NCBI GenBank assembly: GCA_010015655.1
Contig: ML976726.1
Span: 124,001 to 188,000 of the forward strand
DNA from: Bimuria novae-zelandiae CBS 107.79
Lineage: Eukaryota; Ascomycota; Dothideomycetes; Pleosporales; Didymosphaeriaceae
Reading direction: 5' to 3'
Length of the DNA stretch: 64,000 bases
Shown: positions 1 through 11,771 of the stretch, piece by piece
Layout of the letters: each line of letters starts with the position of its first letter
How positions within the stretch are numbered: position 1 is the first letter of the stretch
Translations under genes and position numbers: made by a program
The notes under the pieces: generated by a model
Told to the model about the DNA's origin: nothing
The model's input: only the letters and a program-made list of their open reading frames with translations
The model's database searches: none

Positions 1-118
1 ACTATAATTTACTATAATTCGCAGAACATAGAAATACTATTTAGACTTATCGCTATTAGATGCATCTACAATTTCTACTACGCAGGTGCGAGCGTTGTGG
101 CCAGCTTCGCCGTAACGT
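1..118 (-). pseudogene. 3' end of pogo/Fot1-type transposase relic (beyond Copia-1)
   Basis: This is the last part of the transposase whose main body lies at 5,534-7,100, cut off by the Copia insertion at 119. If the Copia element and one copy of its AACGT target duplication are removed, the minus-strand reading frame runs across the junction. It encodes a zinc-knuckle-like tail (RCERYGEAGHNARTC) typical of the C-terminus of fungal Fot1/pogo transposases, and ends at a TAG at 37-39. The second cysteine of the knuckle reads as tyrosine (TAC), which a G-to-A change from TGC would explain. The left terminal repeat of the transposon would lie before base 1. Confidence 0.8.
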
Positions 119-385
119 TATCAGATTAGAGGGGTAATCTGATGAGATAAAAAGATGATAATTAATTAAGATAAATTAAGGTATAAATTCTGTGTTAATT
201 ATGTCCTGTTTTCCTAAGAGGTCTAGGACTCTGCCTTTTATCTTTAGGTTGCCTGCCTAGATATCCCTTGCTTTATTCCTTGCGTCATTCCTTGCGCGTT
301 AAGCAAGGGCGGAATACATAGGCGGAATGTACGGGCGTAAGTGCGCCAGCCTCCTTGCAAATACAAAGGGCCATGTAATCGGACA
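119..385 (-). repeat. Copia-1 3' LTR (left copy)
   Basis: 267 bp, aligned without gaps to the copy at 5,267-5,533. I counted 14 differences, all transitions. This copy carries most of the A (G-to-A) states. Its outer end reads TA where the sister LTR has TG; the inner end is CA. It lies downstream of RNase H on the coding strand, so it is the 3' LTR. Confidence 0.92.
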
Positions 386-3300
386 CACCCCCTCAGCTTG
401 GGCCTATCCTCAAGCTAGACCTTTCGCATTTGTCCATTATTCCAACTTAAAGCCCTCTATCCTCTACTATAGATCCTGCAGGGCAACCTCTTAATTGGTG
501 ATCTTGTCTAATATATCTTTAAGTCCTAGTTTACTTAGAAACTTGCTCCATTTATTCACAGGTAGGGCCTTTATAAGTCTATCTATAGCCATGTCCTCTA
601 AGTGTTAATAGTCCACTTTAATTGTTCGTAGTGCGACCTCTTGTCTTAGCCAATAATTATAGATATCTATATAACGGAGCTTAGTCTGCAACTTGACAAT
701 TTCTTTAGTAATAAGTCGGATTATTTACTAATTATTATAATTAATTATAATAAGGGAGTCGCTAAGGTTAATCTTTAGCTCCTTTAGTAATTGGGATGTA
801 AATAGTGCCTCCTTGGCCACTTGCGATAGTGCTAGTAATTCGGCTTTAGTTATTAATATAGTAACTGTATCTTGCTTGTTTGCTTTCCAGGCGATTAGGC
901 CACTAAACAACTTAATAATGTATCCTTACGAGCTCTTACGATCGAGTGTATTATTAGCAAAGGATGCGTCGCTTGCCACTTCTAAAGTATCTACACCCCT
1001 AAGCTAAAGACCTAGTGATCTGGTATCAGCAAGGTAGAGGAGAACTCGGTCAGCAGCCACTTAGTACTCTTTACTTAGGTTAGACAGGAATCGTAATAAT
1101 CAGGAACTTGCAAAGGCGATATCTAGCCAAGATATAACTATAGCATAGAGAATTAATCCAACTTTGCGCTAGTATCAATTAATCTCACCCTTACTAGCTA
1201 GTCCTGTCCTTAGAAGTAATTTGATTGAACCTATTAGGGTATTATGGCGAATCTTATAGTGATTAATAAGGCGCGATATTTTATTAATATATAAAGCTTA
1301 TAAAAGCTAGATCTTTCTGCTCGAGCGGTCCCTAATGATTTCAATTCCTAGAAACCACTACAGGTCTTTGCCACCCGTAAGTGTAAATTTAGTACCTATT
1401 ATTGCAAGAGCAGCTTTAGTAGCCTGCTTTTATAACTTATTATAGGTAACAATAAGGTTATCTACATAGAAGAAGATAACAATGCCGTCCTTAATAAGGC
1501 AGCATGGCTCGTGGGGCACTATTTTAAAGCCAATATCACGGAGCGTTAATGTGAACTCTCTTTGCCAGAGCAGTGGAGATATGCGCAGTCCATATAGTGC
1601 TTTATATAGTTTAAGGACTGTGCCTGCTCGCGTGCCTGCTCGCGAGTAGCTGCGAGGCATTCTCATGTAGATTTCTCTGTCCAGCTTTGCATGGACAAAC
1701 GCGTTGGTAACGTCGTGTTAGATAAGCTCTAGGTCGAGCCAAGCTGCAATCGCTATAAGCATGCGGAATAATTGTCCTATAAATATTACGGCGTAGGTTT
1801 CTTGCGAGGTAAGGTGCTGCTATTAATTGCCTCGCACCACCAGCCTTGCTTTGCATTTCTGCAATCGATAGTGTTTATCGAATTTATAGGTATATACCTA
1901 TATATAGTTAAGAATTTAATAGCCTACTGCCTTTACTAGAGCTACTGCGACCTCACTCTAAGACTTTATTTCCTTATGGCTTTGTAGATGGGAACGTTCT
2001 GCTTCCTTCCACATATCATAGAGTGGGTGATCTTCGAGCTTATTTCGGCATGTGGGTGGCTCTAGAAGCACGCTTCGATATGGCTTCTTACCTAATATAA
2101 TTATTCGTCAAAGCTGCGCTTTATTAAGGGCCTTACCTTTATATTTGCCGCTGCTACCAGCTTTAGTGCCTGCTATAAAGGCTACGGCCTATAGGCTTGT
2201 TTGCAGCTGCCCTGTTTACACTATTTAGGGTGGTATAGCTTAATCGCCTCCTGCCATTAATTGTGCAAGGAGTGTTACTAGTAGTGGCGTTAATAGAGGC
2301 GTTAGATATTCGTACCTAGCTCTCCTACCTTGCCTGTACTTAGGAGCTCCTTTAACCTCTCCCTCTAGCGCTTCACTAATTGTCTTATCCTTAAAGAAGG
2401 ACTTAGTGGCATGCTCTTATTAAGGTAAGGGAGGTAACTCTACTAATTACACTTAGGCCACTATTTCTTCTAATATGCTATGCATAAGGTTTTCTATTAG
2501 GTCTTTAGTTTTACCTAAGAACACCGTATCCTCGTTAAATATTATATTACGAGTACTAATTATCTTTGCTAGAGAGGGAATCTATATTCTCTAAATATTA
2601 GTTAATCTGTAGCCAACAAGGTAGCTAATCCATGCTTTAGGGTCAAGCCTCTAAAGCCTGCTTTTGCCGCGTTTTGTATCGTCGGTCATCGCAAAGGCTT
2701 TGCAGCCATATACTTTTAGGTAAGCTTAATTAGGCTTCTTTAGTTAGATAATAATGCCGTTCTGAAGGGCTACTGTCGTAAAGAACACTTTATATGGAGA
2801 TTGCTATCAATTGGCGTAGTTTGGCGTTTAATTATATAAGTAGACTGCGGCTTGGGTGATCTCAGGCCATATTTACTAGGGTAGGTTAGAGTTAAGTTAT
2901 ATCGCGCGCGCTTTCTCCTTAATTACACCCCTTAAGCATTCTACTCCTCTATTTTATGCTTAAGTATTAGGTACTAAAAGCTTAATCTTAATATCTTGCG
3001 CTGTGCACCACTTCTTAATATTTATCTTAATAGAGAAGATCTTGTTATTAGATTTAATAATTTTCACCATAACGTTATATTGCACTTTTATAAACTGTAT
3101 AAAGGTGCTAAGTAATTTAATAATTAAACGTGCTAGGCAGTTATCCTTGAAGTAGAAGTCCCATGCGAAGCTAGAGAATTAGTTAGTAATTAGTATTTAA
3201 CTTTTCTCTCTTATTAAGCTATCTGCTTCATAGTCGTGAAAATTAATTACGACTTGCTCGCCGGGACCTTCTATTAGCTCCCTAGCTTACTAGCGTATTT

Positions 3301-5266
3301 GCCATTTTAGTTTTGCTTTGCCGCAGGCATCACACTTAATAGTAGGGAGGCCTTTAATCCTTACCCCCTTAGATTACTACACGAGGTGTTCGAGGGCCTA
3401 AGGGCCTAAATAGCCTAGTTATTAGTGCCAGGTCCACGCGTCTGCGTTCTACGGTCTTTATTTAGTACGCGTGTTGGTTTTGTGGGTGGCATGCGCAGCT
3501 TCAGTAGGTGTACTGTCTACTAGCCTTATTCTATATTCTAACACCCATTGTCCATGCAATTCTTAAAGTTCTGCCAGCATAGTATTGTCTCTTCTCTTTA
3601 GAGTGGTTGGTTCTACCCTTATGTCCCACCAAAGGCCTTGCCTCCAGAGTAATTAGAACGATACAAGGTTGTAGAGCAGATTAAGGCAATAGGCTATATT
3701 ATCTAGCTATATTAATTAATTACTATTTGCACTCTAGACGTTAAGATAGACGCTCTTGTATCCTTTAATCTATATTTATGTATTTCCTGCCTATATAAAG
3801 TCTCCTGGCGCCGGTGGCTGGTATAAGATAAAGCGATTGATGTCGTTAAAAATATAGCAGGTTGTGCCTAAATCGAGTATAGCTAAGCGTCGCAATAGGT
3901 ACGTGTTTAGGTTAGTGTAGAAGGATGCGGCGTTAAAGCTCGCTAGGATTTTAGTAATCTTGCGTCCATCTAGTCATTTATTATTAGCCTTAGTAATTCG
4001 AGGTGGAGTAGGAGTGTGTGATTGTTTAATTTTAGGTACCTATAATCTGGCCTTTTTTATTCTTTTTAACTTCTCTTAGAAGTCGGTATCATGTTCTAGC
4101 CTAAGCTTAACTAGCTTTACTATAAGAGGGTTCGGTCTGAACTAGTCTAGCTGCTTGTCTGGAAAGGCATAGAAACAGTCTTAAAGACTATAGCGTAGTT
4201 TATAAGCAGGGTAATAATTGCTACTAACTACTATTAGCTTAAGGCTCTAAGGCGACTGCTTAGATCTGGTACGTTAACTATTATTTAGTTGTTTATAATT
4301 CCGAGGTTATCCCTAACTTTTAAATAATGTTGCTTTATCTATAAGAGAGGCGTCCCTGTCTGTGGCCTAGGTGGGTTTACCACTTTTAGCGAGAGATGAC
4401 CCTGTAGTAGCAAAAGCGCCCTTTTGTTTGCCCTTAGTCGGGTGCTGTAGAATTATGTAGTCTTAAAAGAGTTTTATTATATGCTTTCGTAAGATAGCTT
4501 TATCCTTGCTTCCATATTGCTAAAAGGTCGTTACCTACATAGGTGTGACATGGACAACTGCTTTTATAAAGTCTTCTTTTACTAAGTCTAGCCTTTAAAG
4601 CTCTAGGACCTAATTAGTTTCTGCTTTTATGGCTGCGTGATCGTACTTAGAGAGCTATATAGCTTATAATCTAGCTATTCTTATTAGCTTAAGCGCTTCT
4701 TGATACCTTGTTCTTAAGCGTCTATATTTATCTTAATAGTTAACCCTAATTATAATCGTGAGGTTATTTATCTATTGCTTAATTATTTCTTCGGGAATAT
4801 AGTAGTTGTTCTGCAAATGCGCGGAGATTGTTAACTAGAGAAAAGTTACCACCTTATTAAGGTCTGCCTTTTCTTCCTAATAGGCTTAATCTATGACCTT
4901 ATAGATCTCGAGCTATCCTTTATAGTAGTTGCTATTGTCTTTATATGCTTTCGCGCCTGCTAGTAATAAATAAGATGGTAACATTAGTGCGTTGTTTAGG
5001 TTCGCATTCGTGTAGACGGCGTTTAGCTAGTAGTTGCCTATTAGCGGAGGCATCGGCATAACAGGTTTCTACTTTGGTTTATCTGTCAGCGCTGGGTCGA
5101 TAATGTTCTAGACCTTAAGGAATTAGCATCTTATTTTAAGCTATTTCAGCCATGGTGTGTAATTCGTGTAGTTAGTTAGGATTACTGTGGGATTTCTAAG
5201 GGTCGATAGGGCCATTGCGATTGGCTTAATTGAGGTAGTGTTAGTTAAGGCAGTGAGACTCTTAAT

Positions 5267-5533
5267 TGTTAGATTGGAGGGGTAATCTGATGAGATAAAA
5301 AGATGATGATTAATTAAAATAAATTAAGGTATGAATTCTGTGTTAATTGTGTCCTGTTTTCCTAAGAGGTCTAGGACTCTGCCTTTTATCTTTAGGTTGC
5401 CTGCCTAGATATCCCTTGCTTTATTCCTTGCGTCATTCCTTGCGCGTTGAGCGAGGGCGGAATGCATGGGCGGAATGTACGGGCGTAAGTGCGCCAGCCT
5501 CCTTGCAGATGCAAAGGGCCATGTAATCGGATA
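5267..5533 (-). repeat. Copia-1 5' LTR (right copy)
   Basis: 267 bp, partner of 119-385. On the plus strand it starts TGTTAGATT and ends GGATA (original CA probably mutated to TA). It lies upstream of the gag-like frame on the minus strand and is therefore the 5' LTR. Confidence 0.92.
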
Positions 5534-7183
5534 AACGTTCGCAGCGCCTCTGCCCACGCACCCTCTTTACAGACTCTTCACCCTCCTTTTGCCCACTACT
5601 ATCCTTTTTAGCTATTAAATTAACTACCTCTCTTACTATAAGTGTCTTAGCTGCCTAAATATACTTCCTCTTTTAACTTTTTACCTTTATTACTATCTTT
5701 ACTACCTTACGAAGCCCTGCTATTTCCTATTACATTAACACTATTTCGTGCCCTATTAATGCAACACCTTTGTTAAGCTGCTTAATAGCTCTAAGAAGCA
5801 AAGAAACTAATAAATCTCTATACTTCTATACACGCTTACAAACTAGCGTTAACTAAGCCTCTATCTTGCGGAGGTTACTTAGTGTTTTTGATTCCTATAG
5901 GGTGTCCTTTACGTTAGGTGGAGTTAGCGTACGAAGAACTATATTAAGTCTTAATAACACCGCCTCTAGGTTGTGTGGGACTAATCTAGCGCCTCTAAAG
6001 CCTACGCAGATGTTCGCCTTTATTATTACCTTTTTAAAAGCTACTTTAAAGGCTAGTAGAAAGGCCTCCTTCTTAATCTACTTAGTGCCGTACTATGCTA
6101 AGCTACTAATCTTATTACTATACGCCCGCTTTAAAGGCGAAAAACAACCCACATTAAGTGGCTATAAGAGGTGTAATAAGTGTGGAGATATATAGAGAAT
6201 AATAATCTTCTGTTCCTTATAGTATTTATAGAATTCGTGTGAGCAGTAGCTCTTGTAACTATTTATAATTAGTAGCTAGTGTGCACCTAAACTACGCGCC
6301 TTAGTATAAGTATTAAAGTGCCTTAGCTAGGCAAGGCTAAGCTTGTTTAACGTCTAGCTATTAGGACTAACTTTAATAACCTAGTCTCGGGATAGATTAT
6401 AGAACTAGGACGTAATTAGAATCTTACTAAGGAAAATAAGAAAAGGTGGTAGAGCCTAGCCTTTAGCGCTAACACCCTAGATATTAGTAACCTACCTATA
6501 GTTACTAGATTAAATCTTCTTTAGGTTGCTTTGCTTCTTAGAGCCTGTAAAGACCATCTAACCCTGTATTACCCCTATTATAAAGCCTGTCTCGTCGAAG
6601 TTGTACGTGTCGTTATTAGCGATACCATACTTAGCCTTAGTATTAGTAACCAGCTCGAACTAAGGCGTTATAATACGTAGATCTTCGTTTAGGGCTCGCT
6701 AATAATTATATAGATAGCTCCTTTAAAGCTTAATTTCTAGCGTACGCGTCTTAAGCCTGTCTACCTAGTACTTACTAACAGGCTATCCACCGCGCTTAGC
6801 AAGTAGATTATTAACTATATCTTAGACTATATCCCTTATTACACCTATTCCTCGCTAGTTAAGCTTAAGTATACGTTGGACTAGAGCCTCCTCCTCTAGC
6901 TTAGTTAGCTTCTTTAAGTTAGGCTCGCGATCGCGTTAAGAGAGGGCTCCTTAGCGTCGTTATTATACTATTATTTAAGACACGCTAAAGGCTATAATAA
7001 CGTGTCTTTCGCTCTTATTATAATCTTTAATTATAGCTTAGATAGCAAGCTATAGTGCGCTTTTAGTATAAGGTTATTGCGCGTTATGTTGTGATGGCAT
7101 TGTAGTATAAGCTAGAGGTGGGCTGCATTTAGCAAAGTTGGCCCGCTCGGTGGGGTTGGCCCGCTCGGTGGTGAACCACGTTA
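5534..7183 (-). pseudogene. Pogo/Fot1-type (Tc1-mariner) transposase relic, main body
   Basis: On the minus strand one frame can be followed from ATG at 7,100 to the Copia-1 junction, broken by many stops; those I read were all TAA or TAG. Recognisable pieces in order: a helix-turn-helix-like start (MPSQHNAQ), the first catalytic block around YNFDETGF (near 6,600), a block near 6,260 where the second catalytic Asp reads as Asn (LLIINSY), and PLNVGCFSPLKRAYS near 6,130. This DDE order and wording is characteristic of Fot1/pogo elements of filamentous fungi. The right end is probably at the TA dinucleotide 7,182-7,183. The reading continues at 1-118 on the far side of Copia-1. No function remains. 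Confidence 0.87.
7137..7171. repeat. Subterminal 18-bp direct repeat of the pogo-like element
   Basis: The 17-mer GTTGGCCCGCTCGGTGG occurs twice (7,137-7,153 and 7,155-7,171) separated by one G. It lies between the transposase start and the inferred transposon end. Repeated GC-rich subterminal motifs in such elements are often transposase-binding sites; that role is inference here. Confidence 0.7.
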
Positions 7184-7679
7184 CCTTATTAAGATCTTTA
7201 GTAATAGATACGCTTGCAAAAGATTTAAATCCTATGCTAGTTACTTGCCTCTATAGGGATAATCTCTCAGGACCTTTTATAGCGTAGAAATAGCTATATT
7301 CGCACCTACTTAGGAAGTTATTTTAAATAGCTTTAGTATTAGAGTATGATACGCTGCTTAAAAAAGGCACTTAAAAAAAGGTATAAGGTTTAAGTCCATA
7401 GACAGGTCTTTATTACTTAAATAGGTATAAACTTATAAGTTTAATTAAGATAGCTTCTTCCTTAAATATAAATCGCGTATTGTAGTATAGGGTCATCTTT
7501 AAAATATTAACTTTGTATAATTAATATACGCCACAACACTTATAGTTAGATTGCTTTAAGGTATAATAGCTTACAATCTTGAAAAGAAACTTACTAAGAA
7601 ATATAAGGTTATAAAAAAGGGAAAACTAAACTAGTCCCTAGACATTTGCGTGCTCTAGAATTGCAGGCTTAGAATTATA
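7184..7679. other. TA-rich degraded sequence without recognisable gene
   Basis: About 500 bp of TA-rich sequence between the pogo-like element and the plus-strand Copia relic. Stops occur in all frames. It is probably the degraded upstream part of the Copia relic, but I could not identify a domain. Confidence 0.5.
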
Positions 7680-8480
7680 ACCTTTCTCTATAACACGTAT
7701 ATTAATAAAGTAATAAAGTACTTTAAACGTAAGAATAGTAAATGCTTTTTAAAAATGCTTCTTTTTACTAAGGAGCTTATTAAGTTAATAGGGAAAGCTT
7801 TTAAATAAAATATTAAGTAGTATTAGCAACGCGTAGGCTTAGTGCACTATATAGTGATTATATTTTAATTAGATCTTATATTTATAGTCTCGAAGCTTTT
7901 ATAGTTCTTATTAAATCCTAGTAAAGCGTACTTTACTATAATTAATTACTTAATTATTTACTTTTATCGCACGCGTTAGGAAGTAATTAAGTATAGGTTA
8001 TATAATAGTCTAATTTTTACGATTTTTGGCGACCTAGCCTTTATAAATAATTTAAAAACGCGGAGAATATAGTACGGATATATTATTTTACTCTTTAATA
8101 GAGTAATATTCTAGAAGTTAGCTTGGCGAGCGACTATTATAACCCTAATAATAAAAGCTAAGCTATTAGCCTTCAAATATATTAAAAAATAGGCTATAGC
8201 CTTATAGCGCTTCTTTAACGAGTTTTATTTAAATCTTAAAATAATTTAGATAATCTTGTTCAATAATTAGTAAACTATAAAACTAGTTATAGGCATAAAT
8301 AAGAGAATTATAACCTGTTTACACTACGTAAATATTTTAAAATATATAATTCAAGCAGGAGTATGCAGGAGGCTTATTTAAGGTTATATAATTATAAATA
8401 AATAAAATATCTATAAATAGTCTAACTAAGACCTTTACGAAGTAATAATCCACGCGTTTTAAAACTTAACTAAATATAAA
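7680..8480 (+). pseudogene. Degraded Copia-type pol fragment (end of RT to RNase H)
   Basis: One plus-strand frame, broken by TAA/TAG stops, resembles the end of a Copia polyprotein. A stretch like YINKVIKYFKRKNSK (near 7,690) fits the region after the RT palm. FGDLAFINNLKTRR (near 8,030) fits the D-x-x-x-D/R-R-S-T-x-G-Y start of Copia RNase H. AKLLAFKYIKK corresponds to the AELLALS block. A later segment fits the LRHVDI-to-L-T-K end region. It differs from both complete Copia elements and has the opposite orientation, so it is a third, older element. I could not locate its LTRs. Confidence 0.65.
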
Positions 8481-8966
8481 AAACGCGAAGTCTAGAATTA
8501 CTAAAGTAAAAAAATAAGTATAATAACAATTATATTTAAAGGTTACTATTTACTAAGCTTTTTGTAAAAGCTTCTATAAGAGACGTACGCACGAACTACT
8601 ACTTACTTAAACTATATAAAGATGTCTAGAATCTTATTAAGAAGTTAGTATATATAAATATGCCTTTTTATTATAATTATATTATAAAGCTTAACGCTTA
8701 CGATAGTTATACGTAAAATATAATTAGTACTACGTTAGGCTTTAAGACTACTTAGATAAAGTCACGAAAAGTCTATAGCTAGATCTTTATTATTAATAAA
8801 GAGGAGTTACGCTAGATAAGTATATAAATAGTTAAATAAAGTAATTTTAATACTAATAGTATAACGTGTGCTTAGACTTTTGTAATTAGCTTAAGTAGCT
8901 TTTATAGTCCTAAGAGGCACAAGTCTAGAGTTACGTAAAGGTATTATAAGGACCAAAACTATTATA

Positions 8967-9101
8967 AGAGCTATAGGAGGTGTAGGAGCCGTAGGAGATG
9001 TAGGAGCTATAGGAGCTATAGGAGGTGCAGGAGCTATAGGAGCTACAGGAGGTGCAGGAGCCATAGGAGCTATAGAAGCCACAGGAGTCGTAGGAGTAGG
9101 G
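8967..9101. repeat. 9-bp minisatellite, about 15 units
   Basis: Fifteen consecutive units of the type GGAGCTATA (variants GGAGGTGTA, GGAGCCGTA, GGAGGTGCA, GGAGCTACA) lie without interruption inside TA-rich relic sequence. Variation is mainly at positions 5-8 of the unit. In one minus-strand frame it encodes a Pro/Ala-rich repeat, but there is no supported gene around it. Confidence 0.9.
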
Positions 9102-9410
9102 ACTAGTAAAGCGATAACATTCTTAATAATTAGACTAAGTTGCTAATAGAAAATAATACGCATGTCCTTAAGCCTTACATTTTAAAAAGCTAGTTAGTTA
9201 GAGCTTAAATATTATAGGGTATAATTCTTATGTTTAAAGACTACTACTTTTTATTCTTAAGAAAAAATACATAGTACTTATATAATTTTTTCAATCTATT
9301 ATTTTATTACCCTATTATTAAAATAAAGTCTTAGAAGCTTAAACTTATATAAGCTTCTAAATACTACTTTAATAGCGCTAGGCGCGCTTTTTACTAGCTA
9401 AATTATATAT
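9102..9410. other. TA-rich degraded sequence, no recognisable feature
   Basis: Short TA-rich stretch between the 9-bp minisatellite and Copia-2. It ends in the ATACT duplication (9,411-9,415) used by the Copia-2 insertion. I see nothing else in it. Confidence 0.5.
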
Positions 9411-9415
9411 ATACT

Positions 9416-9639
9416 TATTGAATCAAGGTCCCTCTGGTAGCATGACTACCATGGATAACCGAGTAGGAGGAGGGACAAGGCGGGGTGGCTGTAACGTATT
9501 GTATTAACTCTCCTGTTATGTTATTCCTCTTCCGTGTAAATAGTAACGAGGACGCTATAGTCAGCCGTGCCTCCCTTACATAGTAGGCACTACGGCCCTT
9601 CCTTCCACTAACCTAGAATAAACCCACATATTCTCAACA
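9416..9639 (-). repeat. Copia-2 3' LTR (left copy)
   Basis: 224 bp. It ends TCAACA on the plus strand; the other end reads TATTGA, which with one TG-to-TA change would be TGTTGA, restoring a perfect 6-bp inverted end. I counted 17 differences from the right LTR, all transitions. Confidence 0.92.
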
Positions 9640-11636
9640 CTCCCCCTCAAGACAGGTCTGGTCCGTAGATAACTCCAAGTTAGTTCTTAAATCTCTTAAA
9701 TGCGACTCGCTGTAACGGCTTTATTATTTTATTAGTAACTATGTTAGTAGTTAGCACGTAAGCTACCTTAAGTTTACCTTATTCTACTATGTCCCGGACA
9801 AAGTGATAATAAATGTCGATGTGTTTCGATCTTTCGTGGAGGTGAGGGTTCTTTGTAAGTGCGATGGCGCCCTGGTTGTCTCCTAACATCTAAACCTTGT
9901 TAGTGTCTTTTCTAATGTACTTTAGGAATCTAAGATCCCTAAATACTTAGGCAATTTACTAGCCTTACTTGTAGCATGTTAAAAGTATAATATATTCGGA
10001 CTCGCAGCTTAATATTGCAACCAATCGTTACTTCTTACTTAACTATAAGATTAGACCTCTATAGAACATCGCAGTGCTGCCTAAGACACTCTTTTAGTCT
10101 ATAGTATCGCTTGCCTAGTCAGCGTCTAAGTAGATAACAAACTGTAAGTGTGCTCCCCCTGGTCCGTAGCGTAGTTTTATTATAACTATTAACCTTAGGT
10201 ACTATAGTAGGTTCTTTAATGCATAGCTATAGTGTTCTGCTGGATCGCTCATGTATTAGCTTAGCTTTCTAAGGGTGAATGCAATATCTGGACGTGTAAG
10301 TACTATAACAAACATTAGACTTCCGATTCCTTGCTAGTACTCCGTTGTGTTAATCTAATTATCGTTGTCCGTAGCTAGTCTAAATAAAGTATAATTAGTA
10401 GATAGGATTTTCTTATCCTTGTGCTTCTTACTTAACATTCTAAACTTGTTAAGTACTACGCGTAGATATTACTCTTAGTTAAGGAAAATTATACGGTGCT
10501 TTCTATCTCTTATAACTTGCACTCTAAGGACCTTATGTACCTCCCCTAGGTTCTTAGTGTTAAATCGTCTAGAAAGCTTCTTCTAGAACCACTTAGTTTG
10601 GGATTGCTCCTTTGCCGCTGTAAGAACGTCGTCAACGTAGACTAGGATTTAAATATTTCTCTCCTTATAGACAAACATGCAAGGGTCTGTAAGGCTTTAC
10701 ACAAACCCCTATGCAAGAAGCTTTTTCTTTATTAATAGGTTCTAGTCGCGAGCAGCCTGCTTTAGTCCGTATAAGCTTTAAAGCACTTTTAGAACATATC
10801 CTTTCTTAACACGAACTCCTTTAGGTTACTTAAGGAGAATCTGTTCTTTAAGGTAAGATTTAGTAAACGCATTCTTAATATTATAATAGAAATATTCTAA
10901 GTCTTCTGCTACGATAGTGGCTAGGAATAGACGCAAGGTATCTATGCGGACAGTGGGTGCAAAGGTCTTATTATAGTTAATTCTATGTACTTAGGTAAAA
11001 CCACGTGCCACTAGGCGCGCTTTAAATTATTTAACTATCTTGTCTAGCTTAGTTTTAATTATAAAAACCTACTTTAAATCAACTATATTAGCGTTTTTTG
11101 GCTGTAAAACTTCTTCCTAGGTTCCGTTTTCTATTAGCGAGATTATCTCCTCCAGCACTACTGCTTTCTATCGATTTCCGTACTTTAGGTCGTTTATAGC
11201 TTGTTGATATGTCTGGGGGATCGGAATTCCTATAATCTTAGTTACTAAAAAGGCTTTCTTAAAGATCTAGGCTTCTCTGTCTATTTCTTTATCTGTAAAA
11301 TTAACTTATGCTAGCATGGCTTTAATAATCTTACGGAGTCTTTTATCCTTAGTAGTGTCTCCTCTAGATCTCTTGCGTTTAGACTGTCTTATAAAGTATC
11401 TTAGAGCTTTTAATAAGGATTAAGCTGGTTCCTTAGGTTCTTTAGTTGTTAGATCCGGTACTTGCTTATCTTGTAAGATAGTGGTAGGAGGAGTAGTAGT
11501 TAGCTTCCTTAGTCTTCCTCTTTTACGCTTAATTAGCTTAGGAGTTAGTTCTACTTATTCTGTAGGAGGTAGTTCTATCTCGTTTACAGTCGATGGTTCT
11601 ATCTGTTCCACAGTAGCTTGTTCTATAGGATCTGTA

Positions 11637-11771
11637 GAAGTTAGTTCTGTAGGAGTTGGTTCTGCAGGAGTTAGTTCTGTAAGAGTTAGTTCTATAGGAG
11701 TTAGTTCTGTAGGAGTCGGTTAAGCGCGAGCTAGTTAAGTAGGATCTAGTTAAGTAGTAGTTATTTTAGTA
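11637..11771 (-). repeat. 15-bp coding minisatellite in Copia-2 (TELTP repeat)
   Basis: Nine 15-bp units of the type GGAGTTAGTTCTGTA. On the coding (minus) strand each unit encodes a five-residue repeat (T-E-L-T-P and variants) in the linker between integrase and reverse transcriptase. An open frame on the plus strand across this stretch is only the antisense of the repeat. Confidence 0.85.

Larger units (their letters stand above)
119..5533 (-). mobile_element. Copia-1: complete but RIP-inactivated Ty1/Copia LTR retrotransposon
   Basis: Two 267-bp LTRs (119-385 and 5,267-5,533) are flanked by the 5-bp target duplication AACGT (114-118 and 5,534-5,538). The coding strand is minus. A gag-like frame starts with ATG at 5,215. 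The integrase zinc-finger region (CDACGKAK) lies near 3,330, the integrase core near 2,900-3,290, reverse transcriptase at about 1,430-1,700 and RNase H at about 530-910. The order gag, integrase, RT, RNase H defines Copia. A purine run (GAGGGGG on the minus strand) abuts the 3' LTR at 386-396. The frame is broken by many TAA/TAG codons and the RT catalytic motif reads YVDN instead of YVDD, so the element cannot move by itself. Confidence 0.93.

Noticed and set aside
5866..6195. 109-codon plus-strand frame in the pogo-like element
   Set aside because: It is antisense to the transposase relic, which has recognisable catalytic blocks on the minus strand.
8891..9082. Pro/Ala-rich 63-codon minus-strand frame
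   Set aside because: It is produced by the 9-bp minisatellite; no gene context.
11481..11723. 80-codon plus-strand frame rich in Ser, Val and Gly
   Set aside because: It is the antisense of the TELTP repeat in Copia-2.
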